A stretch of 64,000 nt of DNA from Streptomonospora nanhaiensis (GCF_026642255.1 NZ_CP113264.1:3596001-3660000); one strand, 5' to 3'. Shown: positions 41,554 to 50,928, counted from the first letter of the stretch. The notes: generated by a model from the letters alone, not told the origin. Numbers and translations are program-made.

Positions 41554-43101
41554 TCACAGGAAGCGGACCCCCTGGGCCAGGGGCAGCTCTCCGCCGTAGT
41601 TCACGGTGTTCGTCGCCCGGCGCATGTACGCCTTCCAGGAGTCCGAGCCCGACTCGCGGCCGCCACCGGTGTCCTTCTCACCGCCGAAGGCGCCGCCGAT
41701 CTCCGCGCCGGAGGTGCCGATGTTGACGTTGACGATCCCGCAGTCGGACCCCGCCGCCGACAGGAACCGCTCGGCCTCGGCCTGGTCCTGGGTGAAGATC
41801 GCCGACGACAGCCCCTGGGGCACGCCGTTGTGCAGCTCGACCGCCTCCTCCAGCGTGCTGTAGGCCAGCACGTACAGGACGGGCGCGAAGGTCTCCTCCC
41901 GCACCACCTCGGTCTGCGCCGGCATGCGCACCACCGCGGGCTCCACGTAGTAGGCGTCCGCGGCGGCCTCCTCCCACCTGCGGGCGCCGCCCACCAGCAC
42001 CTCGCCCCCGTCGGCCTGCGCGCGCTCCAGCGCGGCCCGCATCGCGGTGTGGGAGCGCTCGCCGATCAGGGGACCCACCAGGGTCGACTCCTCGAAGGGG
42101 TCCCCGATGCGGTCGCGCAGCTGCTTGTAGGCGTCCACGACCCGCCGGGCGACCTCGTCGGCCACGTCCTCGTGCACGATGAGCCGCCGCAGGCTCGTGC
42201 ACCGCTGCCCCGCCGTCCCCGCCGCGGCGAACACGCTCCCGCGCACCACCAGGTCCAGGTCGGCGGACGGGGCGACCACGGCCGCGTTGTTGCCGCCCAG
42301 CTCCAGCAGGTAGCGGCCCATCCGCGCGGCCACACGCGGCGCGACGGCGCGGCCCATCGCCGTCGACCCGGTCGCCGACAGCAGCGCCACCCGCCCGTCC
42401 TCCACCAGGGCCTCACCGACCTCGCGGTCCCCCAGCACCAGCCGGTGGACGTCGGCGGGCGCGCCCACGTCCTCCGCCGCCCTCATCAGGAGCCCGTGGC
42501 AGGCGAGCGCGGTGAGCGGGGTCAGCTCCGAGGGCTTCCACACCACCGTGTCGCCGCACACCAGCGCCACACAGGTGTTCCACGACCACACGGCCACCGG
42601 GAAGTTGAACGCCGTGATCACACCGACCACGCCCAGGGGGTGCCAGGTCTCCATCAGGCGGTGGCCGGGCCGCTCCGAGGGCATGGTGCGGCCGTACAGC
42701 TGCCGGGACAGGCCCACCGCGAGGTCGCAGATGTCGATCATCTCCTGGACCTCGCCCAGGGCCTCGGAGTGGATCTTGCCCGCCTCCACGGTCACCAGCG
42801 CGGCCAGGTCCGCCTTGTGCTCGCGCAGGAGCTCGCCCAGCCGGTGCACGAGCCGGCCCCGCACGGGCGCCGGGGTGTCCCGCCACTGCGACGTGAAGGC
42901 CTCGTGGGCGGCGGTGACGGCCCGCTCGGCGGAGGCGGCGGTGTCGAACTCGACGGGGAAGAGGATCTGTCCGGTGATCGGCGTCCTCGCCACCCCGGCG
43001 GCCCCGACCGGCTCGCGCAGCCGCTCGACGCCGCACCGTCCCAGGGCGTCCCTCGCGCGCTCGGCGAGTCGCTCGGTGTCGGGGAGGGCGGAAGTGTCCA
43101 T
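41554..43101 (-). CDS. ALDH7/antiquitin-type aldehyde dehydrogenase (piperideine-6-carboxylate dehydrogenase-like)
   Basis: 515 residues. Family-7 features: GVVGVITAFNFPVAVWSWNT, ELGGNNAAVVAP, the catalytic Cys in AGQRCTSLRRLIVHE (about 305), and ETFAPVLYVLAYSTLEEAVE, then GIVNVNIGTSGAEIGGAFGG near the end. The group oxidises aminoadipate semialdehyde/P6C in lysine breakdown, and supplies aminoadipate to beta-lactam pathways in some actinomycetes. No lysine aminotransferase or beta-lactam gene is in the window, so ordinary lysine catabolism is more likely. Confidence 0.88.
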   Translation of the reverse strand: MDTSALPDTERLAERARDALGRCGVERLREPVGAAGVARTPITGQILFPVEFDTAASAERAVTAAHEAFTSQWRDTPAPVRGRLVHRLGELLREHKADLAALVTVEAGKIHSEALGEVQEMIDICDLAVGLSRQLYGRTMPSERPGHRLMETWHPLGVVGVITAFNFPVAVWSWNTCVALVCGDTVVWKPSELTPLTALACHGLLMRAAEDVGAPADVHRLVLGDREVGEALVEDGRVALLSATGSTAMGRAVAPRVAARMGRYLLELGGNNAAVVAPSADLDLVVRGSVFAAAGTAGQRCTSLRRLIVHEDVADEVARRVVDAYKQLRDRIGDPFEESTLVGPLIGERSHTAMRAALERAQADGGEVLVGGARRWEEAAADAYYVEPAVVRMPAQTEVVREETFAPVLYVLAYSTLEEAVELHNGVPQGLSSAIFTQDQAEAERFLSAAGSDCGIVNVNIGTSGAEIGGAFGGEKDTGGGRESGSDSWKAYMRRATNTVNYGGELPLAQGVRFL

Positions 43102-43302
43102 GTGTTTCTCTCTCCGTTGAGAGGGCCTGCGGTCACCACACACCCTGCCAAGTCCGAGCCGCCCGGTCCAGCCCCCGGGACCTGTTCCGGGACGCGCCGC
43201 ACACCCCTGCCACAGCGGGGTTCGGGCGACGTTAGACTCGGCTGGCTCCACCCCCCGGATCCCCGCACACGCCAGCCCCGCCTTCCGACAGACAGCGACC
43301 CC

Positions 43303-44397
43303 GTGCACCACGACACCACGCCCGAAGAGGACCGCGCCGGGCTCCCCGAGCCCCGCCGCATCCTGGCCCGTTCCGGTTTCGGCGCAGCCGAACCCCTGTT
43401 CAGCGCCGACCTGCGCGCCGCCACCGACCTCGCCCAGGCCCGCGAGGCGGTCTCCGCACACGCCTCCCGCCTGTGGACCGAGGCCACACGCACCGACGTC
43501 GACGGCCCCGACGACCGCCCCCCGTACTGGGCACGGCTGGTGCTCGCCGCCCGCCTGCGCACCTGGAGACCGGGGTTCGCACTCTCCGAGGCCGAGCGCG
43601 CCGACCTGCTGCACCTGCTGGAGACCGGCTCGCGCGGGATCACCGACCTCGACTTCCCTCCGGGCGAGCGGTGGATCCGGATCGTCGTGACCGGTTTCGA
43701 CCCCTTCCGCCTGGACGAGGACCCGGGGTGCTCCAACCCGTCGGGGGCCGCGGCCCTGGACCTCAACGGATGGACCTTCCCCGTGGGCGGGCGCACCGCC
43801 GTGGTGCGCACCGCCGTGTTCCCCGTGCGGTGGGCGGACTTCGACGCCGGCCTGGTGGAGGAGGCCCTGGCCGACCAGCACGGGCGCGCCGACGCCGTGG
43901 TCACCCTCAGCCGGGGGCGCCCCGGGCGGTTCGACATCGAGGAGTGGAACGGGATCTGGCGCGGAGGGGGGCCGGACAACGTCCGCGAGGTCCGCACCGG
44001 CCGCGCCCCGGTGCCCGGCCCCGACGCGCCGGAGTGGACGCGCTCGTCGCTCCCCGGCGCCAGGATCGCGGAGGCCACCGCGGGACGCCCCTACCCGGTG
44101 GTGGTCAACGCCGCGGTCACCGAGGTCCCCGCCGGGGCCGACGAGCAGCGGGAGCGGCCCGACGGCCCCAGCGAGGGCTCCGCCGCGCGCCGCGGGGGCG
44201 GCGGGAACTACCTCTCCAACGAGATCGCCTACCGCAACACCCTGCTCCGGGACCGCTCCGGGTGGGAGGTCCCGGCCGGGCACGTCCACCTGCCCAAGGT
44301 CGCGGGCCCGGGCGAGAACGCCGCGGTCCTGGCCCAGGTGCGCGAGATCGTGCGCACCGTGGCCGAGGCCGCGGGGGCCTCTCCCCCGACGGCCTGA
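43303..44397 (+). CDS. pyroglutamyl-peptidase-like protein lacking the catalytic Cys
   Basis: 364 residues from GTG. After about 115 N-terminal residues of unknown fold comes a C15-like domain: RIVVTGFDPFRLDEDPGCSN, AVVTLSRGRPGRFDIEEWNG (Glu region) and WEVPAGHVHLPKV (His). The nucleophile segment reads GGGGNYLSNEIAYRNTLL where active enzymes have a Cys-Asn-His pattern (YxCN); here Cys is Ser. It may be a serine variant, an inactive homologue or a binding protein. A TAGACT at 43233-43238 may be its -10. It is divergent from the ALDH gene. Confidence 0.78.
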   Translation: MHHDTTPEEDRAGLPEPRRILARSGFGAAEPLFSADLRAATDLAQAREAVSAHASRLWTEATRTDVDGPDDRPPYWARLVLAARLRTWRPGFALSEAERADLLHLLETGSRGITDLDFPPGERWIRIVVTGFDPFRLDEDPGCSNPSGAAALDLNGWTFPVGGRTAVVRTAVFPVRWADFDAGLVEEALADQHGRADAVVTLSRGRPGRFDIEEWNGIWRGGGPDNVREVRTGRAPVPGPDAPEWTRSSLPGARIAEATAGRPYPVVVNAAVTEVPAGADEQRERPDGPSEGSAARRGGGGNYLSNEIAYRNTLLRDRSGWEVPAGHVHLPKVAGPGENAAVLAQVREIVRTVAEAAGASPPTA

Positions 44398-44456
44398 GGG
44401 GTCGGCCGACGGGGCCGCGGAGGCGTTCACGGTCCCGTTCGGCCTGGTGAGTGCAT

Positions 44457-44472
44457 CGAATTGGCCAATTCG
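44457..44472. promoter_or_regulatory. perfect 16-bp palindrome upstream of the deacetylase
   Basis: CGAATTGGCCAATTCG is perfectly self-complementary, 69 bp upstream of the predicted start GTG (44541). It stands out as AT-rich in a GC-rich gap and may bind a repressor of the envelope gene. Confidence 0.55.
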
Positions 44473-44540
44473 GCACCCAGAGTGCTCCAGGAGACGCGCG
44501 GTGGTCCTCCCCCGGCCGGGCGCTTCGATATGGTCCCCCC

Positions 44541-46190
44541 GTGGCTGTCACCTCACTGCGACGAAATCTCTCTGTCAGCGCTGCCCTGGGCCTGCTCCTG
44601 GTCCCGGGCTGCCATGCCGCGGACCAGGCGCTCCCGTACGCCGAGGCGGTCCGCACCCCGGTCGACGAGATGCCCGGCCTGGAGTCGGAGACCCTGTCGG
44701 TGACCACCGACCACAGTGTGGTGAGTTACCGGTATCCGCTGCTGGGCGGCGCGCCCGCGCTCATGACCGAACTCCGCACCTCCATGGCCGAGCGGCAGAC
44801 GGCCTTCCTGGAGGAGCTTCCCGGGGGCGGCACCCCGGAACTGCACCAGGACGTGGCCCTGCTGGCCGCCTCCTCCGAGGTCGTCGGGGTGCGGCTCACC
44901 GCGGCCGCCTCCGCGGGGACCAACGACACCTTCGACGCGCGCAGCCTGTGGTACGACGTCGCCGGGGAGAGGGTCCTGCCCTGGACCTCGCTCTTTCGCG
45001 ACGAGGCCGCCATCGAGCAGGCGCACCTGGAGGTGGCCGGGATCCTGGAGGACAGCTACCACCTCCCGGTCCAGGAGATGCCGGGCCTGGTCGGCGAGGT
45101 CGCCGCCCGGGCCGCGCAGAACGGGGAGGAGGGCGAGGAGGGCGCCGACACCGCCGCCGCCGATGGCGGCGCCCCGTCCCCCGGGGACGCCCGGGACGGG
45201 GGGCCGGACGGGGGCGGCGAGCCCCTGGACCTGACCGACCCGGAGCAGGCCGCGGAGGCCGCCGAGCGCTGGTCGGGCTCCCCTCTGGAGGACCTGGCGT
45301 TCAGCACCGCGGGCGGCCTGGCCGTCCGCATGGAGGCGGCCGACGTGCCGGGCGCGGGCCGTGTCGACGAGGTGCTGCTGCCGGTGGAGCCCGGGGACGC
45401 CGAGGAGCTGCTGTCCGAGCTGGGCTACCACGCCCGCGAGGCCGCGCTGGGCCGGAACACCGCCGACGAGGACTTCCCCCTGGGCGGGGGGCTGAGCGCC
45501 CGGGCCGGCGCCCTGGACTGCGAGCGCCTCAAGTGCGTGGCCCTGACCTTCGACGACGGGCCCGGCGAGCACACCGACGAACTCCTGGACATCCTCGCCG
45601 AGTACGACGCCCGAGCCACCTTCTACGTGCTGGGGTCCCTGGTGGGCGAGTTCCCCGAGCCCCTGGAGCGCATGGCGGCGGAGGGGCACGAGCTCGGCAA
45701 CCACACCTGGAAGCACGACGACCTCGCGGGCATGTCGGGCGAGGCGGTGCGGCGGGACATCGAACGCACCAACCAGGCCGTGAAGGAGGTGATCGGCTCC
45801 GACCCGCCGACCATCCGCCCGCCCTACGGGTCGCTCAACGGCACGGTGCGCGAGGCCGTCGACCAGCCGCTCATCCTGTGGGACGTGGACACCCTGGACT
45901 GGCAGAGCCGCGACACCGGCGCGATCAGCGAGCACGCGCTGGAGCACTCCGTGCCCGGCAGCGTCGTCCTCTTCCACGACATCCACGAGACGTCGGTGCG
46001 GGCCATCCCGGACGTGCTCTCGGGGCTGCACCGGGAGGGCTACCACTTCGTGACGGTCACCGACATCTTCGGCGCGGACGCGCTCACCGCGGGCAAGGTG
46101 TACACCGACGCCCAGCCCGCCGGACAGGACGGCGGGGACGGGGACGGAGAGGGCGGGGACGGGAACGGAGAGGGCGGCGGCGGGGACTGA
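44541..46190 (+). CDS. lipoprotein polysaccharide deacetylase (NodB homology)
   Basis: 549 residues from GTG, which follows TATGGT by exactly 6 nt (leaderless type). Residues 1-24 are a lipoprotein signal ending LLLVPGC, so Cys24 is lipidated. A middle region of about 300 residues has a Glu/Asp/Gly-rich linker. The NodB domain has TFDDGPGEHT (about 335), the zinc His pair in ELGNHTWKHDD (about 387), RPPYGSLNG and VVLFHDIHETS. It removes acetyl groups from peptidoglycan or another cell-wall glycan outside the membrane. The tail is Gly/Asp-rich. Confidence 0.9.
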   Translation: MAVTSLRRNLSVSAALGLLLVPGCHAADQALPYAEAVRTPVDEMPGLESETLSVTTDHSVVSYRYPLLGGAPALMTELRTSMAERQTAFLEELPGGGTPELHQDVALLAASSEVVGVRLTAAASAGTNDTFDARSLWYDVAGERVLPWTSLFRDEAAIEQAHLEVAGILEDSYHLPVQEMPGLVGEVAARAAQNGEEGEEGADTAAADGGAPSPGDARDGGPDGGGEPLDLTDPEQAAEAAERWSGSPLEDLAFSTAGGLAVRMEAADVPGAGRVDEVLLPVEPGDAEELLSELGYHAREAALGRNTADEDFPLGGGLSARAGALDCERLKCVALTFDDGPGEHTDELLDILAEYDARATFYVLGSLVGEFPEPLERMAAEGHELGNHTWKHDDLAGMSGEAVRRDIERTNQAVKEVIGSDPPTIRPPYGSLNGTVREAVDQPLILWDVDTLDWQSRDTGAISEHALEHSVPGSVVLFHDIHETSVRAIPDVLSGLHREGYHFVTVTDIFGADALTAGKVYTDAQPAGQDGGDGDGEGGDGNGEGGGGD

Positions 46191-46265
46191 TCCCGGGGAT
46201 CGCATCCGCGGCCCGGTCCGGGCTCCCACGGGGGCCCCGGTCCGGGCCGCGGGCGCGTGGCAGGT

Positions 46266-46306
46266 CCCCGGCGGCGGGCCCGCGGGCCGCGCTCCCGCCG
46301 CCGGGG
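46266..46306. terminator. bidirectional terminator between convergent genes
   Basis: Perfect 13-bp arms CCCCGGCGGCGGG (46266-46278) and CCCGCCGCCGGGG (46294-46306) between the deacetylase and aldehyde dehydrogenase genes. Confidence 0.7.
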
Positions 46307-46338
46307 AGTTCCGCGCGGCCCCGCCGGCCCGGCCCCGG

Positions 46339-47751
46339 TCACAGGAGCTTGCGGAGCAGCTTCTCCTTGACGCCCGTGATGGGCGCGTAGGCGACCTTCA
46401 TCGTGTCCATGAAGAGCGACTTGTCGAGCACCGACTTGGTGTGCGAGAACGTGTCGATCGAGGCCGTCGAGTGGTAGGCGCCCATGCCGCTGTCCCCCAC
46501 GCCTCCGAAGGGCAGGCCGGGGACGGCCAGGTGGGCGATGGGCAGGCCGAACGCCAGGCCGCCCGAGGAGGTCTCGGTCGTCAGGCGCCGCTTGGTCAGG
46601 TCCGAGGCCGTGAACCCGTACAGCGCCAGCGGCTTGTCCCGCTCGTTGACGAAGGCGATCGCGGCGTCCAGGTCCGGCACCCGGACGACGGGCAGGATCG
46701 GCCCGAAGATCTCCTCTCCCATCACGGGCGAGTCGGGGTCGACGTCGCCCAGCACCGTGGGGGAGATGTAGAGCCGCTTGCGGTCGCGCTCGCCCCCGGC
46801 CGTCACCGTCCCGCTCTCCAGCAGGGCGGACAGCCGGTCGAAGTGGCGCTCGTTGACGATGCGCCCGTAGTCGGCGCTGCGGGAGGGGTCCTCGCCGAAC
46901 ATCTCCGTGATGGCGGCCGCCAGCTCCCGCTGGAGGGGTTCGGCGGTGTCCCCGATCGCGAGCACGTAGTCGGGGGCCACACAGGTCTGGCCCGCGTTGG
47001 TGAACTTGCCCCAGGCCAGGCGCCGTGCGGTGACCGCCAGGTCCGCGCCGGGCTCGACCACGGCCGGGCTCTTCCCGCCCAGTTCCAGGGTGACGGGGGT
47101 CAGGTGCTTGACGGCCGCGGCCAGGACGATGCGGGCCACCGCGCCGTTGCCCGTGTAGAAGATGTGCTCGAAGCGCTCCTCCAGCAGGGCGGTGCTCTCG
47201 GGGATGCCGCCCTCCACCACCGCGATCGCCTCGCCGTCCAGGTACCGGGGCACCAGCTCCCCCAGGGCTGCCGAGGTGGCCGGGGCGAGCTCGCTGGGCT
47301 TGACCAGGGCCGCGTTGCCCGCCGCGATCGCGCCCACCAGGGGTGCCAGCGACAGGTTGACCGGGTAGTTCCAGGGCGCCACGATCAGCACGGTGCCGAG
47401 CGGCTCGCGGACCTTGCGCGCCCTGGCCGGGGCCAGGGCCACCGGCACCGGCACCCGCTGCGGGCGCAGCCACGACGCCAGGTGCTTGAGCGTGTGGTCG
47501 ATCTCGTTGACCACGAAGCCGATCTCGGTGGTGTGGGCCTCCACCGGGCTCTTGCCCAGGTCGGTGTACAGGGCCTTCTCCAGGGCCGGCCGCTCCTCGG
47601 TGAGGAGGCGCCGCAGCGCGCGCAGCTGGGCGCGCCGCCACGCGATCGGCTTGGTGCGTCCCGACGCGAACGCCGAGCGCAGCCCTGCCACGATCGGCGG
47701 GATGTCGGTGGTCAGGGTCAGCGGTTCGGCGGGGGTGTCGGTTGTCGTCAT
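46339..47751 (-). CDS. class 3-type aldehyde dehydrogenase
   Basis: 470 residues from ATG 47751. The class 3 (fatty/aromatic aldehyde, coniferyl aldehyde-like) subgroup is shown by the short N-terminus (VAGLRSAFASGRTKPIAWRR), IVAPWNYPVNLSLAPLVGAI, TLELGGKSPAVVEP, catalytic Cys in KFTNAGQTCVAPDYVL (about 257) and EEIFGPILPVVRV. It oxidises aldehydes to acids with NAD(P). It shares a divergent gap and a perfect operator with the TetR gene, so that regulator probably controls it. Confidence 0.92.
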   Translation of the reverse strand: MTTTDTPAEPLTLTTDIPPIVAGLRSAFASGRTKPIAWRRAQLRALRRLLTEERPALEKALYTDLGKSPVEAHTTEIGFVVNEIDHTLKHLASWLRPQRVPVPVALAPARARKVREPLGTVLIVAPWNYPVNLSLAPLVGAIAAGNAALVKPSELAPATSAALGELVPRYLDGEAIAVVEGGIPESTALLEERFEHIFYTGNGAVARIVLAAAVKHLTPVTLELGGKSPAVVEPGADLAVTARRLAWGKFTNAGQTCVAPDYVLAIGDTAEPLQRELAAAITEMFGEDPSRSADYGRIVNERHFDRLSALLESGTVTAGGERDRKRLYISPTVLGDVDPDSPVMGEEIFGPILPVVRVPDLDAAIAFVNERDKPLALYGFTASDLTKRRLTTETSSGGLAFGLPIAHLAVPGLPFGGVGDSGMGAYHSTASIDTFSHTKSVLDKSLFMDTMKVAYAPITGVKEKLLRKLL

Positions 47752-47762
47752 GAACCGATGGT

Positions 47763-47781
47763 AAACGAAAGTGTTTCGTTT
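47763..47781. promoter_or_regulatory. TetR operator between aldehyde dehydrogenase and tetR
   Basis: AAACGAAA-GTG-TTTCGTTT, a perfect 8+8 palindrome, sits 12 bp from the aldehyde dehydrogenase ATG and 30 bp from the tetR ATG. It is the only AT-rich part of the gap. Confidence 0.85.
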
Positions 47782-47810
47782 CCAACAGGGCGCTCGCATA
47801 GGATTCCGGT

Positions 47811-48518
47811 ATGACCACCGACCATCTGCCCGGCGTCTCCCGCACCCCCCGCCGGGGGCGCCCGCGGGACGCCGCCCGGGACCGCGCGCTGATGGACGCC
47901 ACCCTCGCCGAACTCCAGGCCAACGGCTACAGCGGCCTGACCACCGCGGCCGTCGCCAAACGGGCCGGGGTCTCCACCGCCACCCTCTACCGCCGCTGGC
48001 GCTCCAAGGAGGACCTCGTCGTCGGCGCCGCCCGCGCCTGGGCCGAGGAACTGGGCCCCGACCGCGACACCGGCGCCCTGCACTCGGACCTGAGCGCCCT
48101 CCTGCACGACAAGGCCGCCGCCCTGGACGGGCCCTCCGGCCGCCTCCTGCGCGCCGTCCTGGGCGAGGCCGCCCACAACCGGGCCCTGGCCGACGTGCTC
48201 ATGGACCAGTTCGTCATGCCCCTGCAGGAGCGGGTCGGCGCCGTCCTGGACCGGGCGGCCGGGCGCGGGGAGATCCCCCCGGTGGAGGACGCCCTCGTGG
48301 TGGGGGAGATGGTCATCGGGCCCATGGTGAGCCACACCTTCCTCATCCCCCACACCCCGGGGTCACGACCGGGCGTGGACATGGCGGAGCGGCTGCTCCC
48401 CTACCTGCTGAGGGCCCTGGGAGCGGCCACCGCACCCGTGCCCGAGGCCGCCGGGCGCGGGGTCAGAACGGGTAACGGGCCGGGTCGGCCTGCATCGTCA
48501 CCCACTGGGTCGCGGTGA
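47811..48518 (+). CDS. TetR-family transcriptional repressor
   Basis: 235 residues. The helix-turn-helix is at 20-65 (RDAARDRALMDATLAELQAN, GYSGLTTAAVAKRAGVSTAT, LYRRWRSKEDLVVG). The remainder is the helical ligand domain with LLRAVLGEAAHNRALADVLM. Divergent from the class 3 aldehyde dehydrogenase with a perfect palindrome between, so an aldehyde or related compound may be the inducer. Its last 56 bp overlap the end of the convergent aldehyde dehydrogenase gene. Confidence 0.9.
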   Translation: MTTDHLPGVSRTPRRGRPRDAARDRALMDATLAELQANGYSGLTTAAVAKRAGVSTATLYRRWRSKEDLVVGAARAWAEELGPDRDTGALHSDLSALLHDKAAALDGPSGRLLRAVLGEAAHNRALADVLMDQFVMPLQERVGAVLDRAAGRGEIPPVEDALVVGEMVIGPMVSHTFLIPHTPGSRPGVDMAERLLPYLLRALGAATAPVPEAAGRGVRTGNGPGRPASSPTGSR

Positions 48519-49923
48519 ACGCCTCCAGGTTGGCGCGGGTGCCGCCGAAACGGGACCCCGTCCCGGAGTCGCCCACACCGCCGAAGGGGGCGACGGCCTC
48601 GTCGTCCACGGTCTGGTCGTTGATGTGCACGATCCCGCTGGGCACCCGGTCCGCGATCTCCATGCCGCGCATCGGGTTGCTGGTGAGCACACCCAGGGAC
48701 AGGCCGTACTCCGAGGAGTTGGCCAGCTCCACCAGCTCGTCCACCGAGGAGAAGCGCACGACCGGGGCGACCGGCCCGAACACCTCCTCCGCGTAGGCGG
48801 GGGTCGCGGCGTCGACCCGGTCCAGGACGGTCGGCCGGTAGAACAGCCCCTCGTAGGTCCCGCCCGCGCGCAGCTCGGCCCCGTGGTCCACGCTGCCCGT
48901 GACCAGCGCGTGGATCTTGTCGCGCTGGCCGGCGTCGATCACCGGTCCGAGCGCCGAGCCGTCCGACTCGGCGTCTCCCACGGTCAGGGCGTCCGCCCTG
49001 GCCGAGAGCCGGTCCACGTAGGCGTCGGCGACGGACTCGTGCACCAGGTGGCGGCCGGTGGTCATGCAGATCTGCCCCTGGTGCAGGAACGAGCCCCAGG
49101 CGCCGACGGAGGCGGCCGCGTCCACGTCCACGTCGTCCAGGACCACCAGCGGCGAGTTCCCGCCCAGTTCCAGGTGGACCCGCTTGAGGTGGCGCCCGGC
49201 CGCCTCTCCGACCCTGCGCCCGGCGGCGGTGGACCCGGTGAAGGAGATGACCCGCACGTGCGGGTCGGCCACCAGGGCCTCCCCCGCGGCGGCCCCTCCG
49301 GGCAGCACCTGGAAGACGCCCTCGGGTACACCCGCCCTGCGGAAGACCTCGGCCATGACGGCGCCCCCGCAGACCGCGGTGCGCGGGTCGGGCTTGAGGA
49401 TCACGGCGTTGCCGACGGCCAGGGCCGGGGCGACCGAGCGGATGCCCAGGATCAGGGGCACGTTGAACGGGGCGATCACACCGACCACCCCGGCCGGCAC
49501 CTGGCGGGAGAAGCTCAGCCTCGGCTTCCCGGTGCGCAGGATCTCGCCGTGCGGCTGGGAGGCCAGGGCGGCGGCCTCGAAGCACTCCCCCGCCGCCACG
49601 TGCACCTGGAAGCCGGCCATCCCGGCCGCCGCGCCGCCCTCGCGGCGCAGCCACCCCATGATCTCGCCGGCGTTGGCCTCCAGCAGGTCTCCGGCGCGGC
49701 GCAGGACGGCGGCCCGCTCCTCGAAGGACGCGGCGGCCCACCCCCTCTGGGCCCGGGCGGCCCGCGCGGCGGCGTCGCGGACGTCGTCGGCGTCGGCGAT
49801 GCCGGTGCGTCCCAGCACCTCCCCGCTCGACGGCGAGACCACGGGGGCGTCACCGCCCTTGGCCGGGGTCCACGCCCCGGTGAAGACGGCGGAGGTGAAG
49901 TCCTCGGAGGCGATCAGGGTCAC
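48463..49923 (-). CDS. benzaldehyde/vanillin dehydrogenase-like aldehyde dehydrogenase
   Basis: 486 residues. The aromatic-aldehyde subgroup is suggested by GVVGVIAPFNVPLILGIRSV, HLELGGNSPLVVLDDVDVDA, the catalytic Cys in HQGQICMTTGRHLVHESVAD (about 287) and the end VSSGIVHINDQTVDDEAVAP (here VPSG) with FGGVGDSGTGSRFGG. It would turn an aromatic aldehyde into the acid. It follows the ABC importer genes on the same strand by 92 bp and is probably in their operon. Confidence 0.9.
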   Translation of the reverse strand: MTLIASEDFTSAVFTGAWTPAKGGDAPVVSPSSGEVLGRTGIADADDVRDAAARAARAQRGWAAASFEERAAVLRRAGDLLEANAGEIMGWLRREGGAAAGMAGFQVHVAAGECFEAAALASQPHGEILRTGKPRLSFSRQVPAGVVGVIAPFNVPLILGIRSVAPALAVGNAVILKPDPRTAVCGGAVMAEVFRRAGVPEGVFQVLPGGAAAGEALVADPHVRVISFTGSTAAGRRVGEAAGRHLKRVHLELGGNSPLVVLDDVDVDAAASVGAWGSFLHQGQICMTTGRHLVHESVADAYVDRLSARADALTVGDAESDGSALGPVIDAGQRDKIHALVTGSVDHGAELRAGGTYEGLFYRPTVLDRVDAATPAYAEEVFGPVAPVVRFSSVDELVELANSSEYGLSLGVLTSNPMRGMEIADRVPSGIVHINDQTVDDEAVAPFGGVGDSGTGSRFGGTRANLEAFTATQWVTMQADPARYPF

Positions 49924-50015
49924 GGTGTGTCTCCTTCGACGGTTTCCCGCGCGTGCGTGCGGGAGCTGTTCGGTGGGGCCGGTGCACGGGACCGGCGCCC
50001 GTGGACGGTGGGCGG

Positions 50016-50864
50016 TCAGCCCGCCGGGGACCCGCCGGCGACCGGGCTGCCCTCCCTGCCCCCGGTCCGGTCCTGCGGGCGGCCGTCCGCCCCCGCGTCG
50101 CCCCTCTTCGCCCTCTGGATCTCGGCGTAGACGCGGGTGCGCAGCTCGGTGAAGCGACCGTCCCGGCGGGTGGTGAGCTGGTCCCGCCCGGCAGGCAGGT
50201 CGACGGTGACGTCGTCCTGCACCACGGTCGGCGAGGAGGAGAGCACGAGGACCCGCTCCCCCAGGTAGACGGCCTCGTCGATGTCGTGGGTGACGAACAG
50301 GACGGTGACCCCGAGGCGCTTCCAGAGCGCGCGGATCAGGTCCTCCAGGTCGGCACGGGTCTGGGCGTCGACGGCGGCGAAGGGCTCGTCCATGAGCAGG
50401 ACCTTGGGCTCATAGGCGACGGCGCGGGCGATGGCCACGCGCTGCTGCATGCCGCCGGAGAGCTGCCAGGGGTAGGCGTCGGCGGATCCGGCCAGCCCCA
50501 CCGCCTCCAGTGCCTCGCGGACGAGGCCGGTGCGCCGCTCCACGGGTAGCCTCTTCTGCTTCAGCGGCAGTTCGACGTTGGCGCGCACACTCATCCACGG
50601 GAAGAGGCTGCGCCCGTACTCCTGGAAGACCACGGCCATGTCGGGCGGCGGCGCGGTGACGGGGCGGCCTTCGAGCTCGACGGTGCCGCCGGTGGGCGGC
50701 ATGAGCCCGGCGATGCACTTGAGCAGGGTGGTCTTGCCGCAGCCGGAGGGACCGACGAGGCAGACGAGTTCGCCCTCGGCGAGTTCGAAGGTGAGGTCGC
50801 GGACGGCCTCGACGGCGACGGCTCCCCCGTCGTAGACCTTCCGGAGGCCGGTGACCTTGAGCAT
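50016..50864 (-). CDS. ABC importer ATPase (SsuB/TauB/NrtD type)
   Basis: 282 residues from ATG 50864 with GAGGGAG upstream. Complete motifs: Walker A GPSGCGKTT, Q-loop VVFQEYGRSLFPWMSV, signature LSGGMQQRVAIARAVAY, Walker B VLLMDEPFAAVD, and H-loop VLFVTHDIDEAVYLGERV, the last typical of nitrate/sulfonate/taurine-type importers. About 30 extra residues at the C-terminus are disordered. It energises the two upstream permeases. Confidence 0.94.
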   Translation of the reverse strand: MLKVTGLRKVYDGGAVAVEAVRDLTFELAEGELVCLVGPSGCGKTTLLKCIAGLMPPTGGTVELEGRPVTAPPPDMAVVFQEYGRSLFPWMSVRANVELPLKQKRLPVERRTGLVREALEAVGLAGSADAYPWQLSGGMQQRVAIARAVAYEPKVLLMDEPFAAVDAQTRADLEDLIRALWKRLGVTVLFVTHDIDEAVYLGERVLVLSSSPTVVQDDVTVDLPAGRDQLTTRRDGRFTELRTRVYAEIQRAKRGDAGADGRPQDRTGGREGSPVAGGSPAG

Positions 50865-50928
50865 GGTGGGGCGTTCTCCCTCGTGGTCGGTCGTGGTCGT
50901 GGTCGGTTCCGCGGCGGCGCCCACGGGC

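Noticed and set aside
41554..44430. A 958-codon frame on the minus strand joining the ALDH to further N-terminal sequence
   Set aside because: Only codons from ATG 43101 match the ALDH7 family; the rest is antisense to the pyroglutamyl-peptidase-like gene.
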